DNA of 64,000 bases, taken from Actinomadura craniellae (GTDB lineage Bacteria; Actinomycetota; Actinomycetes; Streptosporangiales; Streptosporangiaceae). The position numbers and the translations under genes are program-made. Location of the stretch: the NCBI RefSeq assembly GCF_003289645.1, contig NZ_QLYX01000009.1, forward strand, positions 186,001 through 250,000, given 5' to 3'. The notes below the pieces were generated by a model that saw only the letters and a list, made by a program, of their open reading frames with translations, ran no database searches and had not been told where the DNA came from. Of this stretch, positions 34,577 to 42,484 are shown piece after piece. The stretch's first letter is position 1. Each line of letters opens with the position of its first letter.

Positions 34577-37132
34577 GTGATGGCTTCCCGCACCCAGTCG
34601 ATCCGCACCAAGATCGTCATTCTGCTGGTGGTGCCGCTCGTCTCGTTCACCGGGCTGTGGGCCTACGTGGCGGTGACCACCTACTCCGACAGCGTGCAGA
34701 TGCTCCGGGCCCGGACCTTCGACCAGAACCTCGTCCGGCCCACCCAGGAACTGATCGTGGCCCTCCAGCACGAACGCCGGATGTCCGTGGCCTTCCTGGG
34801 CGGGGACTCCTCGCTGGACCGGTCGGGCTTCCTCGCCCAGCGGGCCGCCACCGACCGCGCCCGGGCGGCCTACATCCGCGGGAGCACCGGCGCGCAGGCC
34901 CGCGAGGTGGTCGACGAGGGGACCCGGCGGCGGCTCGACGACCTGAGGCGCAGGCTCGGTGAGGTCGACACGCTGCGCGCCCAGATCGACGCCCGCCAGG
35001 TCGGCCGGCCCCGGGCGCTCGCCGACTACAGCTCGCTCGTGGACGTGGCGCTGAACGTCTACAAGGGGACACCTCCGCCGAAGGACGCCGGCATCGCGCA
35101 GGACCTCGACAACCTGCTCCGGCTGGGCGCCGCCCGGGAACTCCTCGGCCGCGCCGACTCGCTGGCCACCGGCGCCCTGCTGCACGGCCGGTTCACCGCC
35201 GCCGAGTTCGAGCAGTTCGAGCAGCTCACCGCCGCCTACCGGCACTACTACGCGGACCTGGAGCCGAGCCTGAAGGCCCGGGACCGCGACCGCTACCAGG
35301 ACTTCGTCACCAGCCCGCAGTACAGCCGCTACCGCACCCTGGAGAACCGGCTGCTGGCCTTCGAGGGGCGCCGCGGCCCGATACCGGTGGACGCCGGGAC
35401 CTGGCACACCGCCTCCGAAGCGGTGATCGTCAGCCTGCGGGAGTTCGAGCGGCAGGCGCTGGCCGACACGACGCGGCGGTCCCGGGAGACCGCGATCGGC
35501 GTCTTCACCAGGCTCGGGCTGGCCACCGGGCTCGGCCTGCTGGCGTTCCTGGTCTCCGCCGCGGTGGCCTGGCGGATCGCCCGCCGGATGGTCACCGAGA
35601 GCCGCACCATGGCCGACGCGGTCACCGAGTTCACCGGCCACTACCTGCCGGCGCTGGCCGACAGCGTCCGCAAGGGCGAGCCGATCGACCTCGACCGGGC
35701 CATCCCCAGCCCGCACCTCACCATCACCGAGATCGACCGGATCTCCGCCTCGTTCACCGCGGCCGGCCGCGAGGTCATCGCCGCGACCAAGCACGAGCTC
35801 GAGGCCCGCCGCGCCATCAACGAGGTGTTCGTCGTCCTGGCCCGGCGCAGCCAGGCGCTGCTGCACCGCCAGCTCAACCTGCTCGACAGCATGCAACGCC
35901 GGACGGAGGAGCCGGCCGAGCTGACGGACCTGTTCCAGCTCGACCACCTGGCCACCCGCATGCGCCGGCACGCCGAGGGCCTGGTCATCATGGCCGGCAA
36001 GTCCGCCGGCCGGACCTGGCGCACCCCGGTGCCGTTCATCGACGTGGTGCGCGGCGCCGTGGCCGAGGTGGAGGACTACACCCGGGTCCGGGTGCTGCCG
36101 ATGCCCGGGGCCGCGCTCTCGGGCACCGCCGTCGCGGACATGATCCACCTGCTTGCCGAACTGGTGGAGAACGCCACCCTGTTCTCCTCGCCGCAGTCGC
36201 CCGTCGAGATCAGCGGCCAGGTCGTGTCCAGCGGTTACGCGATCGAGATCGAGGACCGCGGGCTGGGCCTGGAACCGGAGGCGCTGGCGGAGATCAACCA
36301 GCGGCTGCTGGACCCGCCCGAGGTCAACCTGTCCGACATGGCGCGGCTCGGGCTGTTCGTGGTCGCCCGGTTGGCCCGGCGGCACGACGTGCGCGTCTCG
36401 CTGCGCGCCTCGCCCTACGGTGGGACGACCGCGATCGTGCTCGTCCCGTCCGCACTGATCGTCGAGCCCGCCGCCGAGGGCCGGGTGCCGGGCGACCTGC
36501 GGGTGACCCCGCCCGGGCTGGGCGTCGGAGTTCCCGAACCGGAGCCCGTGCGCCGGCCCGAGCCCGTGCCGTCCCCAGCCCCGACCCCGCCTGCGCCGGC
36601 ACCCGAGCCGTACTTGGCCATGGCGCTGAGCGGTGAGCAGGAGGCCCTGCCCCGCCGTCGGCGGCAGAGCCGGGAGCCGGGCGCGCAGACCGGGGCCCCT
36701 GAAGAGTTGCCGCGCCGGACGCGGCAGAGCCGGGAGCCGGGCGCGCAGACCGGGGCCCCTGAAGAGTTGCCGCGCCGGACGCGGCAGGACCGGGTGCCGG
36801 GCGCGCAGGCCGGGGCTCCCGACGAGTTGCCGCGGCGACGCGTCTCCCGGGCCGCATCGGCGGAGGAGCCTGCCGGGCCCGTCCCGCTGGGCGCACCGGT
36901 GCCGGCATCGCCCGCACCCGGGCGGCAGGCGGACCGGACCGGCGAGGTACCGGGGCCGGCCGAGGAGGACGAGCGGCGGCCGGAGGTCCTGCGGACCAGG
37001 ATGGCCGCCATGCAGCGCGGCTGGCAGCGCGGGCGGCTGGAGGCCCGCAGGGCGGGGATCTCCGACGGAGAGGCCGGGGAGTCCGCGGCGGAGGACAAGG
37101 CAGCATCGGGGACAGAGGAGGACGGCACATGA
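34577..37132 (+). CDS. Conservon sensor-like histidine kinase (CvnA) with NIT domain, copy 2
   Basis: An 851-residue membrane kinase. TM1 near residues 13-33 (IVILLVVPLVSFTGLWAYVAV); an extracellular NIT (nitrate/nitrite-sensing) domain with LQHERRMSVAFLGGD and FTAAEFEQFEQLTAAYRHYY; TM2 near residue 315 (ATGLGLLAFLVSAAVAWRI); HAMP-like linker; QALLHRQLNLLDSMQRR; ATPase domain with LLAELVENATLFSSPQ and IEIEDRGLGLEPEAL. The tail of about 220 residues is Pro/Arg-rich and holds a 20-residue repeat (EPGAQTGAPEELPRR). Start GTG 34577 or ATG 34580. NIT proteins typically respond to nitrate or nitrite; whether this one does is unknown. Confidence 0.92.
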   Translation: MMASRTQSIRTKIVILLVVPLVSFTGLWAYVAVTTYSDSVQMLRARTFDQNLVRPTQELIVALQHERRMSVAFLGGDSSLDRSGFLAQRAATDRARAAYIRGSTGAQAREVVDEGTRRRLDDLRRRLGEVDTLRAQIDARQVGRPRALADYSSLVDVALNVYKGTPPPKDAGIAQDLDNLLRLGAARELLGRADSLATGALLHGRFTAAEFEQFEQLTAAYRHYYADLEPSLKARDRDRYQDFVTSPQYSRYRTLENRLLAFEGRRGPIPVDAGTWHTASEAVIVSLREFERQALADTTRRSRETAIGVFTRLGLATGLGLLAFLVSAAVAWRIARRMVTESRTMADAVTEFTGHYLPALADSVRKGEPIDLDRAIPSPHLTITEIDRISASFTAAGREVIAATKHELEARRAINEVFVVLARRSQALLHRQLNLLDSMQRRTEEPAELTDLFQLDHLATRMRRHAEGLVIMAGKSAGRTWRTPVPFIDVVRGAVAEVEDYTRVRVLPMPGAALSGTAVADMIHLLAELVENATLFSSPQSPVEISGQVVSSGYAIEIEDRGLGLEPEALAEINQRLLDPPEVNLSDMARLGLFVVARLARRHDVRVSLRASPYGGTTAIVLVPSALIVEPAAEGRVPGDLRVTPPGLGVGVPEPEPVRRPEPVPSPAPTPPAPAPEPYLAMALSGEQEALPRRRRQSREPGAQTGAPEELPRRTRQSREPGAQTGAPEELPRRTRQDRVPGAQAGAPDELPRRRVSRAASAEEPAGPVPLGAPVPASPAPGRQADRTGEVPGPAEEDERRPEVLRTRMAAMQRGWQRGRLEARRAGISDGEAGESAAEDKAASGTEEDGT
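36661..36840 (+). repeat. 60-bp tandem repeat in the second cvnA
   Basis: 36661-36720 and 36721-36780 are identical base for base; 36781-36840 is a third, diverged copy. The frame is preserved, giving a 20-residue unit rich in Arg, Glu, Pro and Gly. Confidence 0.95.
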
Positions 37133-37545
37133 CGGATGTAGCGAGCCAGACCGGCGAGCTGAACTGGCTGCTCGACAGCCTGGTCGAGCGGGTGGCGCAG
37201 GTCAGGCACGCGGTGGTCCTCTCCAGCGACGGCCTGCGCATCGCCTCCTCGAAGGGCTTCGGCCGCGACGACGCCGAGCGGCTGGCCGCCGTCTCGGCCA
37301 CCTTCCAGAGCCTGGCGCGGGGCGCCGGCGAGGAGTTCGGCGGCGGCAAGGTCCGGCAGACCATCGTGGAGATGGACGAGGCCTTCCTGTTCGTGACCGC
37401 GGCTGGTCAGGGGGCCTGCCTGGCGCTGCTGGCCGACGCCGAGGCCGATGTGGGCGTCATCGCCTACGAGATGGCCATGCTCGTCACCCGGGTGGGGCGG
37501 CATCTGTCGGCGAATCCGAGGGTGGCGGCCCAGCGCGATGGATGA
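37129..37545 (+). CDS. Conservon roadblock/LC7-domain protein (CvnB), copy 2
   Basis: The 138-residue roadblock protein parallels copy 1: ELNWLLDSLVERVAQVRHAVVLSSDGLRIASSKGF and FLFVTAAGQGACLALLADAEADVGVIAYEMAMLVTRVG. ATG 37129 overlaps the kinase stop (ATGA). Probable regulator of the CvnD GTPase of the same unit. Confidence 0.93.
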   Translation: MTDVASQTGELNWLLDSLVERVAQVRHAVVLSSDGLRIASSKGFGRDDAERLAAVSATFQSLARGAGEEFGGGKVRQTIVEMDEAFLFVTAAGQGACLALLADAEADVGVIAYEMAMLVTRVGRHLSANPRVAAQRDG

Positions 37546-37957
37546 TGGGGGCGACAGGGGCGGGAGTCTGGACTCCCGCCGCGGGGACCGGCATTCTCAT
37601 GAGTGGGCAGACGAGGCGGCGGGGCCCGTCGTGCGCCCGTTCGCGCTGGTTGGCGGGCGGACCGCCATCGCCCGCGATGATCTCGATCTGATCGCGGTCG
37701 TCGAAACCTCCGCGTCCCTACCCGAGGAGACGTCCCCTCTGGCCCCGGAACATGAGACGATCTTGCAAGTCTGCCGGACACCGCTGTCGGTGGCCGAGGT
37801 CGCGTCCGAACTCGACCTCGCCCTGGGAGTGGTCCGGGTGATGCTCGGCGACCTGCTGGACGCCGGGTTCATCGAGGTGCGCCGGCCCGCGCCGGTGGCG
37901 CAGTTCCCCAACGAGCGCGTACTCAAGGATGTGATCGATGGACTCCGTGCGCTCTGA
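37538..37957 (+). CDS. Conservon DUF742 protein (CvnC), copy 2
   Basis: A 139-residue DUF742 protein; its N-terminal 25 residues are polar and Gly/Asp/Arg-rich, then AAGPVVRPFALVGGRT, a helix-turn-helix-like core (VCRTPLSVAEVASELDLALGVVRVMLGDLLDAGFI) and the closing LKDVIDGLRAL. ATG 37538 overlaps the cvnB stop by 8 bases and keeps the short family length. Confidence 0.9.
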   Translation: MDDGGDRGGSLDSRRGDRHSHEWADEAAGPVVRPFALVGGRTAIARDDLDLIAVVETSASLPEETSPLAPEHETILQVCRTPLSVAEVASELDLALGVVRVMLGDLLDAGFIEVRRPAPVAQFPNERVLKDVIDGLRAL

Positions 37958-38552
37958 ACCCGCGAGGAACGCGGGCGACGAGGCCTCACTCACGGTGAAG
38001 ATCCTGGTCGCCGGTGGTTTCGGCGTCGGGAAGTCGACCATGGTCGCTTCGGTCAGCGAGATCCGGCCGTTGCGCACCGAGGAGCAGCTCACCGAAAAGA
38101 GCGTGGGCGTCGACGACACCTCCAAAGTGCAGCAGAAGACCACCACGACCGTCGCGATGGACTTCGGCCGGATCACCCTGCCGACGGGCCTGGTCCTCTA
38201 CCTGTTCGGCACGCCCGGCCAGGACCGGTTCTGGTTCATGTGGGACGAGCTGTCGCAGGGGGCGCTGGGCGCGGTGGTGCTGGTCGACACCCGCCGGCTG
38301 GCCGACTGCTTCGCTTCGATCGACTACTTCGAGCGTCGCGGGGTGCCGTTCATCATTGCGGTGAACCATTTCCCGGGCGCCAAGCGGTACACGGCCGACG
38401 ACCTGCGGGCGGCGCTCGACCTCGACGGCGACATCCCCGTGATCGACGGGGACGTCCGCGACCGGGAGTCGGGCAAGGCCGTTCTGATCAAGCTGGTCGA
38501 GCACGTGCTGAGCCGGACCACCAAGCGCCGGGCCGCTGCGGCCCGGAGCTGA
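37938..38552 (+). CDS. Conservon small GTPase (CvnD), copy 2
   Basis: A 204-residue GTPase with P-loop GGFGVGKSTMVASVSEI, switch TTTTVAMDFGRI and LFGTPGQDRFWFMWDEL, and NHFPGAKR at the guanine-specificity position. It overlaps DUF742 by 20 bases, the same arrangement as copy 1. Very similar to copy 1 over residues 20-130, which suggests duplication of a whole conservon. Lys/Arg-rich tail (TTKRRAAAARS). Confidence 0.93.
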   Translation: MDSVRSEPARNAGDEASLTVKILVAGGFGVGKSTMVASVSEIRPLRTEEQLTEKSVGVDDTSKVQQKTTTTVAMDFGRITLPTGLVLYLFGTPGQDRFWFMWDELSQGALGAVVLVDTRRLADCFASIDYFERRGVPFIIAVNHFPGAKRYTADDLRAALDLDGDIPVIDGDVRDRESGKAVLIKLVEHVLSRTTKRRAAAARS

Positions 38553-38561
38553 CGGCCCGGC

Positions 38562-39230
38562 TCACCGTACCCGGAAGTCCGCGAAGTCGAATCCCGGTGA
38601 CACCACGCAGCTCACCAGGACCTCTTCGGGGCCGGCCGGGCGGGCGGCCTGCCAGACGCCCGCGGGCACGAGGGCCTGCGGGCGCTGGCCGGCCTCGATC
38701 GCGGGGCCCAGCACGATCTCCCGCGGTTCGGCCGGTGCGTGCCCGGAGCCGCCCAGCAGCAGGGTCAGCGGCCCACCCCGGTGCCAGAGCCAGACCTCGT
38801 CGGAACGGACCACATGCCACATCGACTCCTCGCCGGGCGGCAGCAGGAAGTAGATGCCCGTCGCGCTGACCCGCTCGCCCGGCCGGTCGGGCGGGTTCAG
38901 CCGCACCGAGGTGGCCCATGTCTCGCGGAACCAGCCGCCCTCGGGATGCGGCGCCAGGTCCAGCGCCTCGGCCGCGGCCGGGCGGGCCAGCAGCGCCACG
39001 TGCCGGCCGTCGGGGCCGCGCCGCGCGTACCGCACCGCGACCGCGCGGGACGGGTCGATCGGGCCGTCGCCGTCCGCCGGATCGAGGGTCACCGCGACGA
39101 CCTGGCCCGCGGGGAAGAGGGCGTCGGCGACCGCCAGCGCCTCGGTGTCGCCGGACGCCCGGCCGCAGGGCGCCGTGGCCGGATCGAACCGGTCGTGCCA
39201 TGCCTCGGCCGTCGTCAGGAGCAGCGTCAT
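38562..39230 (-). CDS. Cupin (DUF985) protein with N-terminal extension
   Basis: A 222-residue protein. Residues about 95-222 are a DUF985 cupin: LAPHPEGGWFRETW, ATGIYFLLPPGEESMWHVVRSDEVWLWHRGGPL, LVPAGVWQAARP, VVSPGFDFADF. The metal-ligand positions include WHVVRSDE. The first 90 residues carry VAVTLDPADGDGPIDPSRAVAVRYARRG, not part of the cupin and unfamiliar to me; it may be a fusion. ATG 39230. It ends 9 bases from the convergent CvnD stop. Reaction unknown. Confidence 0.8.
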   Translation of the reverse strand: MTLLLTTAEAWHDRFDPATAPCGRASGDTEALAVADALFPAGQVVAVTLDPADGDGPIDPSRAVAVRYARRGPDGRHVALLARPAAAEALDLAPHPEGGWFRETWATSVRLNPPDRPGERVSATGIYFLLPPGEESMWHVVRSDEVWLWHRGGPLTLLLGGSGHAPAEPREIVLGPAIEAGQRPQALVPAGVWQAARPAGPEEVLVSCVVSPGFDFADFRVR

Positions 39231-39368
39231 CCGACCGACTTTATAGGAAATGCCCGATTTGTTCGAAATGCCGATCGGGTGAATCCCGCCCCGCGCCCGG
39301 ATCCGGCGCGGTTTCATGAGAAGTCTCCGGCGCGCACGCGGCGCCGGACGGGTGAGTAAGGAGCGGGC

Positions 39369-41894
39369 GTGGCGGCAAGGACCCCAGGCCAGGAAGGTAC
39401 CGGGCGCCCTCCCGGAGAGGTCGAGATCGACGGCGGCCCCGAGCATCCCACCGAGCCGTTCGCCCGGGTGACCGGTGCCGAGCCGCCATCCGGACCGGCT
39501 CGCAACGGCCGGGTCGGCGGGACGCCCGAGTTCTCGCCCTGGCAGCGCTCGCACGCGGTCTGGCACCGGGGCGGGGTCGACTGGGTGCGGCCGGCCGCCG
39601 GCGACACCCCGGTCGCGTCCGCCGCGCCCGCGCCGTCCCGGCCACGGATCCGGCCGCCGCGGCTCGCCCGGACCCCGCTGATCCTGGGGACGGCCACGGT
39701 GGTGCTGGCCGCGGTGGGGCTGTACGCGGTACTCGACGACGGGCACGAGGCGCGCCCGCCGGCTCCGGGCGCGACGCGCGCCGACCGGCTGTTCGCGCTC
39801 GACCCGGCGGCGGCCGACGGCCGGGTCCAGGACCTGGCCGCGGTGGCCGTGGCCGGACCGGTCGCCGTGGCGGCCGGGTCCGAGACCGGCGGCGGCGGTG
39901 ACCGGGCCTGGTTCCTGAGCACGGCCGACGGCGGCCGCGTCTGGCGGGCCGCCCGGGTGCAGGCCCCGGGCGGGGCGGAGGCGCCCCCCGGCGAACACCC
40001 CCGGCTGCTGGCGGGCGGCCCGGGCGGCTGGGTCGCGCTCGGCGGGTCCCCCGAGGCCGCCGGGTCCGTCACGGCCGGCTGGGTCGGCGGGGACGCGGTC
40101 ACCTGGACCCGGGTGGACCTCGGGCCCGCCTTCGCAGGCGGCACGGTGCACGGCCTGGCCGCGACCGGGACCGGCTTCGTGGCGGTCGGCGCGGCCGGCG
40201 GCACCGCCGCGGCGTGGACGAGCGGGGACGGGCGCGCCTGGCAGCGGGCCGCGCCCCCCGGCGGGGTCCGGCTGGACCGGGTGGCGGCGTCCGGCGCGGT
40301 CGCGGTCGCGACCGGCATGACCACCCGGCGGACCACCCGGACGGTCCGCCGCGGGAACCGCAACCGCAAGGTCGCCGTCACGGTGCAGGAGCCCGCCCTG
40401 TGGCGCTCCGCGGACGGCGGCCGGACCTGGACCCGCGGCGCGGTCCCGCAGGACCAGGGCGCGCGGGGGGCGCTGCGCGGGCCGGTCGCCGGGCCGGGCG
40501 GGTTCTCCCTGGCCCGGGAGGCCGAGCGCGCCACCGGCCGGGGCCGAGCCCGCAAGGTCACCCGGTACGCCGTGGCCTTCCGCTCCGCCGACGGCGCCGC
40601 CTGGGCACCGGCCGGGCAGATCGGCTCGGCCGACTACGCCGGGCTCGACCGGCTGGCCGGTTCGGCCGCGGGGCTGGCGGCCCTGATCCGGGTCGGCGGC
40701 GGGCGGCTCGCCCTGCTGCGCAGCCCCGACGGCCGGAGCTGGCAGCGCGCCCCCGAGGACGTCGCCGAGCCGGACCCGAGCGGGCTGGCGGTGCTGCCGG
40801 CCGGGCCGGTGCTGGCCGGCCGGCAGGGCGACGACGCCCGCCTGACGATCGCGGGGACGGGCGACGTCGACGTGGCCCGGATCCCCGGCGCGATCCGGCC
40901 CGAGCGCACGATCGCCGCCCTCGTCCCGGCGGGCCGCCGGCTGGTCGCGGTCGGCGGGTCCGGCGGCGACGCGGCGATCTGGACGGCGCCCGACGGCCGG
41001 GCGTGGGCCCGCGTGCAGGGCGGCGAACTCGGCGGGGACGGCCGGCAGACGCTCACCGGAGCGGTGGCCGGCCCGCAGGGCTGGCTGGCGGTCGGCCGGC
41101 ACGACGGCGACCCGGCCCGTCCGCTGGCCCGCACCTCGACCGACGGCGCGACCTGGGCCCCGGCCCCGGGCTTCCCGGGCGAGCCGGGATCGGCCCCGCG
41201 CGCGGCGGCGCACGGCCCGGCCGGCTACGTGGTGGTCGGCACGGCGGGCGGAGCGGGCGCCGGCTGGCACTCGGCCGACCTGCGGACCTGGACGCGCGGC
41301 ACCGGAGACTTCGGCACGGGAGCCCGGCCGCTGGGCGTGGCCGCGGTGCCCGCGGGCCCGGGCGGTTACGCGGCCGTCGGCGCGTTCACCCGGGACGGCA
41401 AGGCGACGCCCGGGGTGTGGACCTCCCCGGACGGCCGGGCGTGGACCGCCGGGACCGCACCCGGCCTGCCCGCCGGGGCGGAGTCGGGCGAACTGACCCG
41501 GGTGGCCGCCCACGGCGGCGTGCTCGTCGCGCTGGGCCATGCCGTCCAGGCAGGCCAGAACGTGCCGTTCGTCGCGGTGTCGGCGGACGCCGGGCGTACC
41601 TGGCAGGCGCAGCCGCTGCCCGGTGGGGGGCGGGCCACCGCGATCGTCGCCACCTCCCGCGGCTTCGTCGTCACGGGCGCCACCGGAGCCCCGGGCGCCG
41701 GCGACGCGGCGCTGTGGAGTTCGGTGGACGGCCGGGCGTGGCGGCAGGTCCGCCCGCGCGGCACCCACCTGGACGGTCCCGGAGACCAGTGGTTCACCGC
41801 CGCGGCCCCGCTCGGCGGCGAGTTGGTGCTCACCGGCGTCACCGTGGACGCCCGGGGCGAGGCGCCGACGCTGTGGCGCACGACCCTGCCCTGA
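39369..41894 (+). CDS. Membrane-anchored extracellular beta-propeller protein
   Basis: The 841-residue protein has a cytoplasmic N-terminus of about 98 residues (Pro/Arg-rich), one membrane segment (LILGTATVVLAAVGLYAVL, about 103-121), and a large outside domain. That domain is made of repeated blades with Asp-box-like turns (STADGGRVW, SGDGRAWQR, SADGGRTWTR, SPDGRSWQR, APDGRAWAR, SPDGRAWTAG, SADAGRTWQ, SVDGRAWRQ), so a BNR/sialidase-like propeller without visible catalytic residues. GTG 39369. It is transcribed alone. Substrate binding or wall sensing is a guess. The start region shows no strong ribosome site. Confidence 0.75.
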   Translation: MAARTPGQEGTGRPPGEVEIDGGPEHPTEPFARVTGAEPPSGPARNGRVGGTPEFSPWQRSHAVWHRGGVDWVRPAAGDTPVASAAPAPSRPRIRPPRLARTPLILGTATVVLAAVGLYAVLDDGHEARPPAPGATRADRLFALDPAAADGRVQDLAAVAVAGPVAVAAGSETGGGGDRAWFLSTADGGRVWRAARVQAPGGAEAPPGEHPRLLAGGPGGWVALGGSPEAAGSVTAGWVGGDAVTWTRVDLGPAFAGGTVHGLAATGTGFVAVGAAGGTAAAWTSGDGRAWQRAAPPGGVRLDRVAASGAVAVATGMTTRRTTRTVRRGNRNRKVAVTVQEPALWRSADGGRTWTRGAVPQDQGARGALRGPVAGPGGFSLAREAERATGRGRARKVTRYAVAFRSADGAAWAPAGQIGSADYAGLDRLAGSAAGLAALIRVGGGRLALLRSPDGRSWQRAPEDVAEPDPSGLAVLPAGPVLAGRQGDDARLTIAGTGDVDVARIPGAIRPERTIAALVPAGRRLVAVGGSGGDAAIWTAPDGRAWARVQGGELGGDGRQTLTGAVAGPQGWLAVGRHDGDPARPLARTSTDGATWAPAPGFPGEPGSAPRAAAHGPAGYVVVGTAGGAGAGWHSADLRTWTRGTGDFGTGARPLGVAAVPAGPGGYAAVGAFTRDGKATPGVWTSPDGRAWTAGTAPGLPAGAESGELTRVAAHGGVLVALGHAVQAGQNVPFVAVSADAGRTWQAQPLPGGGRATAIVATSRGFVVTGATGAPGAGDAALWSSVDGRAWRQVRPRGTHLDGPGDQWFTAAAPLGGELVLTGVTVDARGEAPTLWRTTLP

Positions 41895-41978
41895 GCGGTA
41901 GGGACCGGAAGCGGCCTTTGGCGGCTCTAGGCGGTGGGGCTCGTCCGGCGTACCCTCCGGGCAAGGAGAGGAGTTCAC

Positions 41979-42077
41979 ATGGATGTTCGGACCGGAACGC
42001 CGGGCTGTGGCCAGTGCTCCTGCTCTCTCGGAGAGCGGGGCGTGAACATTCCGGCCACCGCGATGAAGGACCGATGA
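41979..42077 (+). CDS. 32-residue Cys-rich microprotein
   Basis: A short frame with an excellent ribosome site (AAGGAGAGGAGTTCAC before ATG 41979) and, 6 bases past its TGA, a near-ideal terminator. Cysteines are at 10, 13 and 15 in the motif GCGQCSC, too few to build a zinc finger alone. The tail is GERGVNIPATAMKDR. The tight start-to-terminator layout makes a real transcript plausible. It could be a metal- or thiol-binding microprotein, a modified-peptide precursor or a leader peptide. No homologue comes to mind. Confidence 0.5.
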   Translation: MDVRTGTPGCGQCSCSLGERGVNIPATAMKDR

Positions 42078-42083
42078 CCGGAG

Positions 42084-42113
42084 GAGCCCCTGCCCGCGGG
42101 CGGGCAGGGGCTC
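42084..42113. terminator. Strong terminator after the microprotein
   Basis: GAGCCCCTGCCCG (42084-42096) and CGGGCAGGGGCTC (42101-42113) form a perfect 13-bp stem with a four-base loop. It also faces the convergent 61-residue membrane protein gene. Confidence 0.85.
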
Positions 42114-42183
42114 GCGGGCCGGCCGGCGGGGGGTAGGGCGGAGACCGGCCGACCCTGCCTCGTCGGGACCCTGGAAGGCAGGG

Positions 42184-42369
42184 TCAGTCCGCGTCGATGT
42201 GCATGTCGATGCCGAGCAGGACCAGGAACCACAGGAAGATGGCGAGCAGCGCGCTGCCGACCCTGCGGAGCAGTTCCACGTCGATGTAGTCGCGGTCCCA
42301 GGCGACGAACACGCCGATGATGATGTATATGAGCCCGATCAGGCTGATGCCCGAGCGATAGCGGAACAT
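42184..42369 (-). CDS. Small two-TM membrane protein
   Basis: 61 residues with two hydrophobic helices (GISLIGLIYIIIGVFVAW, ALLAIFLWFLVLLGI) joined by DRDYIDVELLRRVGS. ATG 42369 follows GGAGGACGCC. Conserved small actinobacterial proteins of this form are of unknown function. It is followed by terminator 42084-42113 on its own strand side. Confidence 0.75.
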   Translation of the reverse strand: MFRYRSGISLIGLIYIIIGVFVAWDRDYIDVELLRRVGSALLAIFLWFLVLLGIDMHIDAD

Positions 42370-42484
42370 GGCGTCCTCCGGGGGGTCTCGTGTTGCGGCC
42401 CGGGGATCCCCGCTGGAGCGGGAAGAAAACGTCGCCCTGATTTCGGCAAGTACCTAAAGGGGGATAAATCCCTTTCCTCCAGGG

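Noticed and set aside
38562-41978. A 1138-codon open frame on the minus strand across the beta-propeller gene
   Set aside because: It is a GC-rich shadow frame of the plus-strand gene 39369-41894. Only its last 222 codons (38562-39230) encode a recognisable protein, the cupin.
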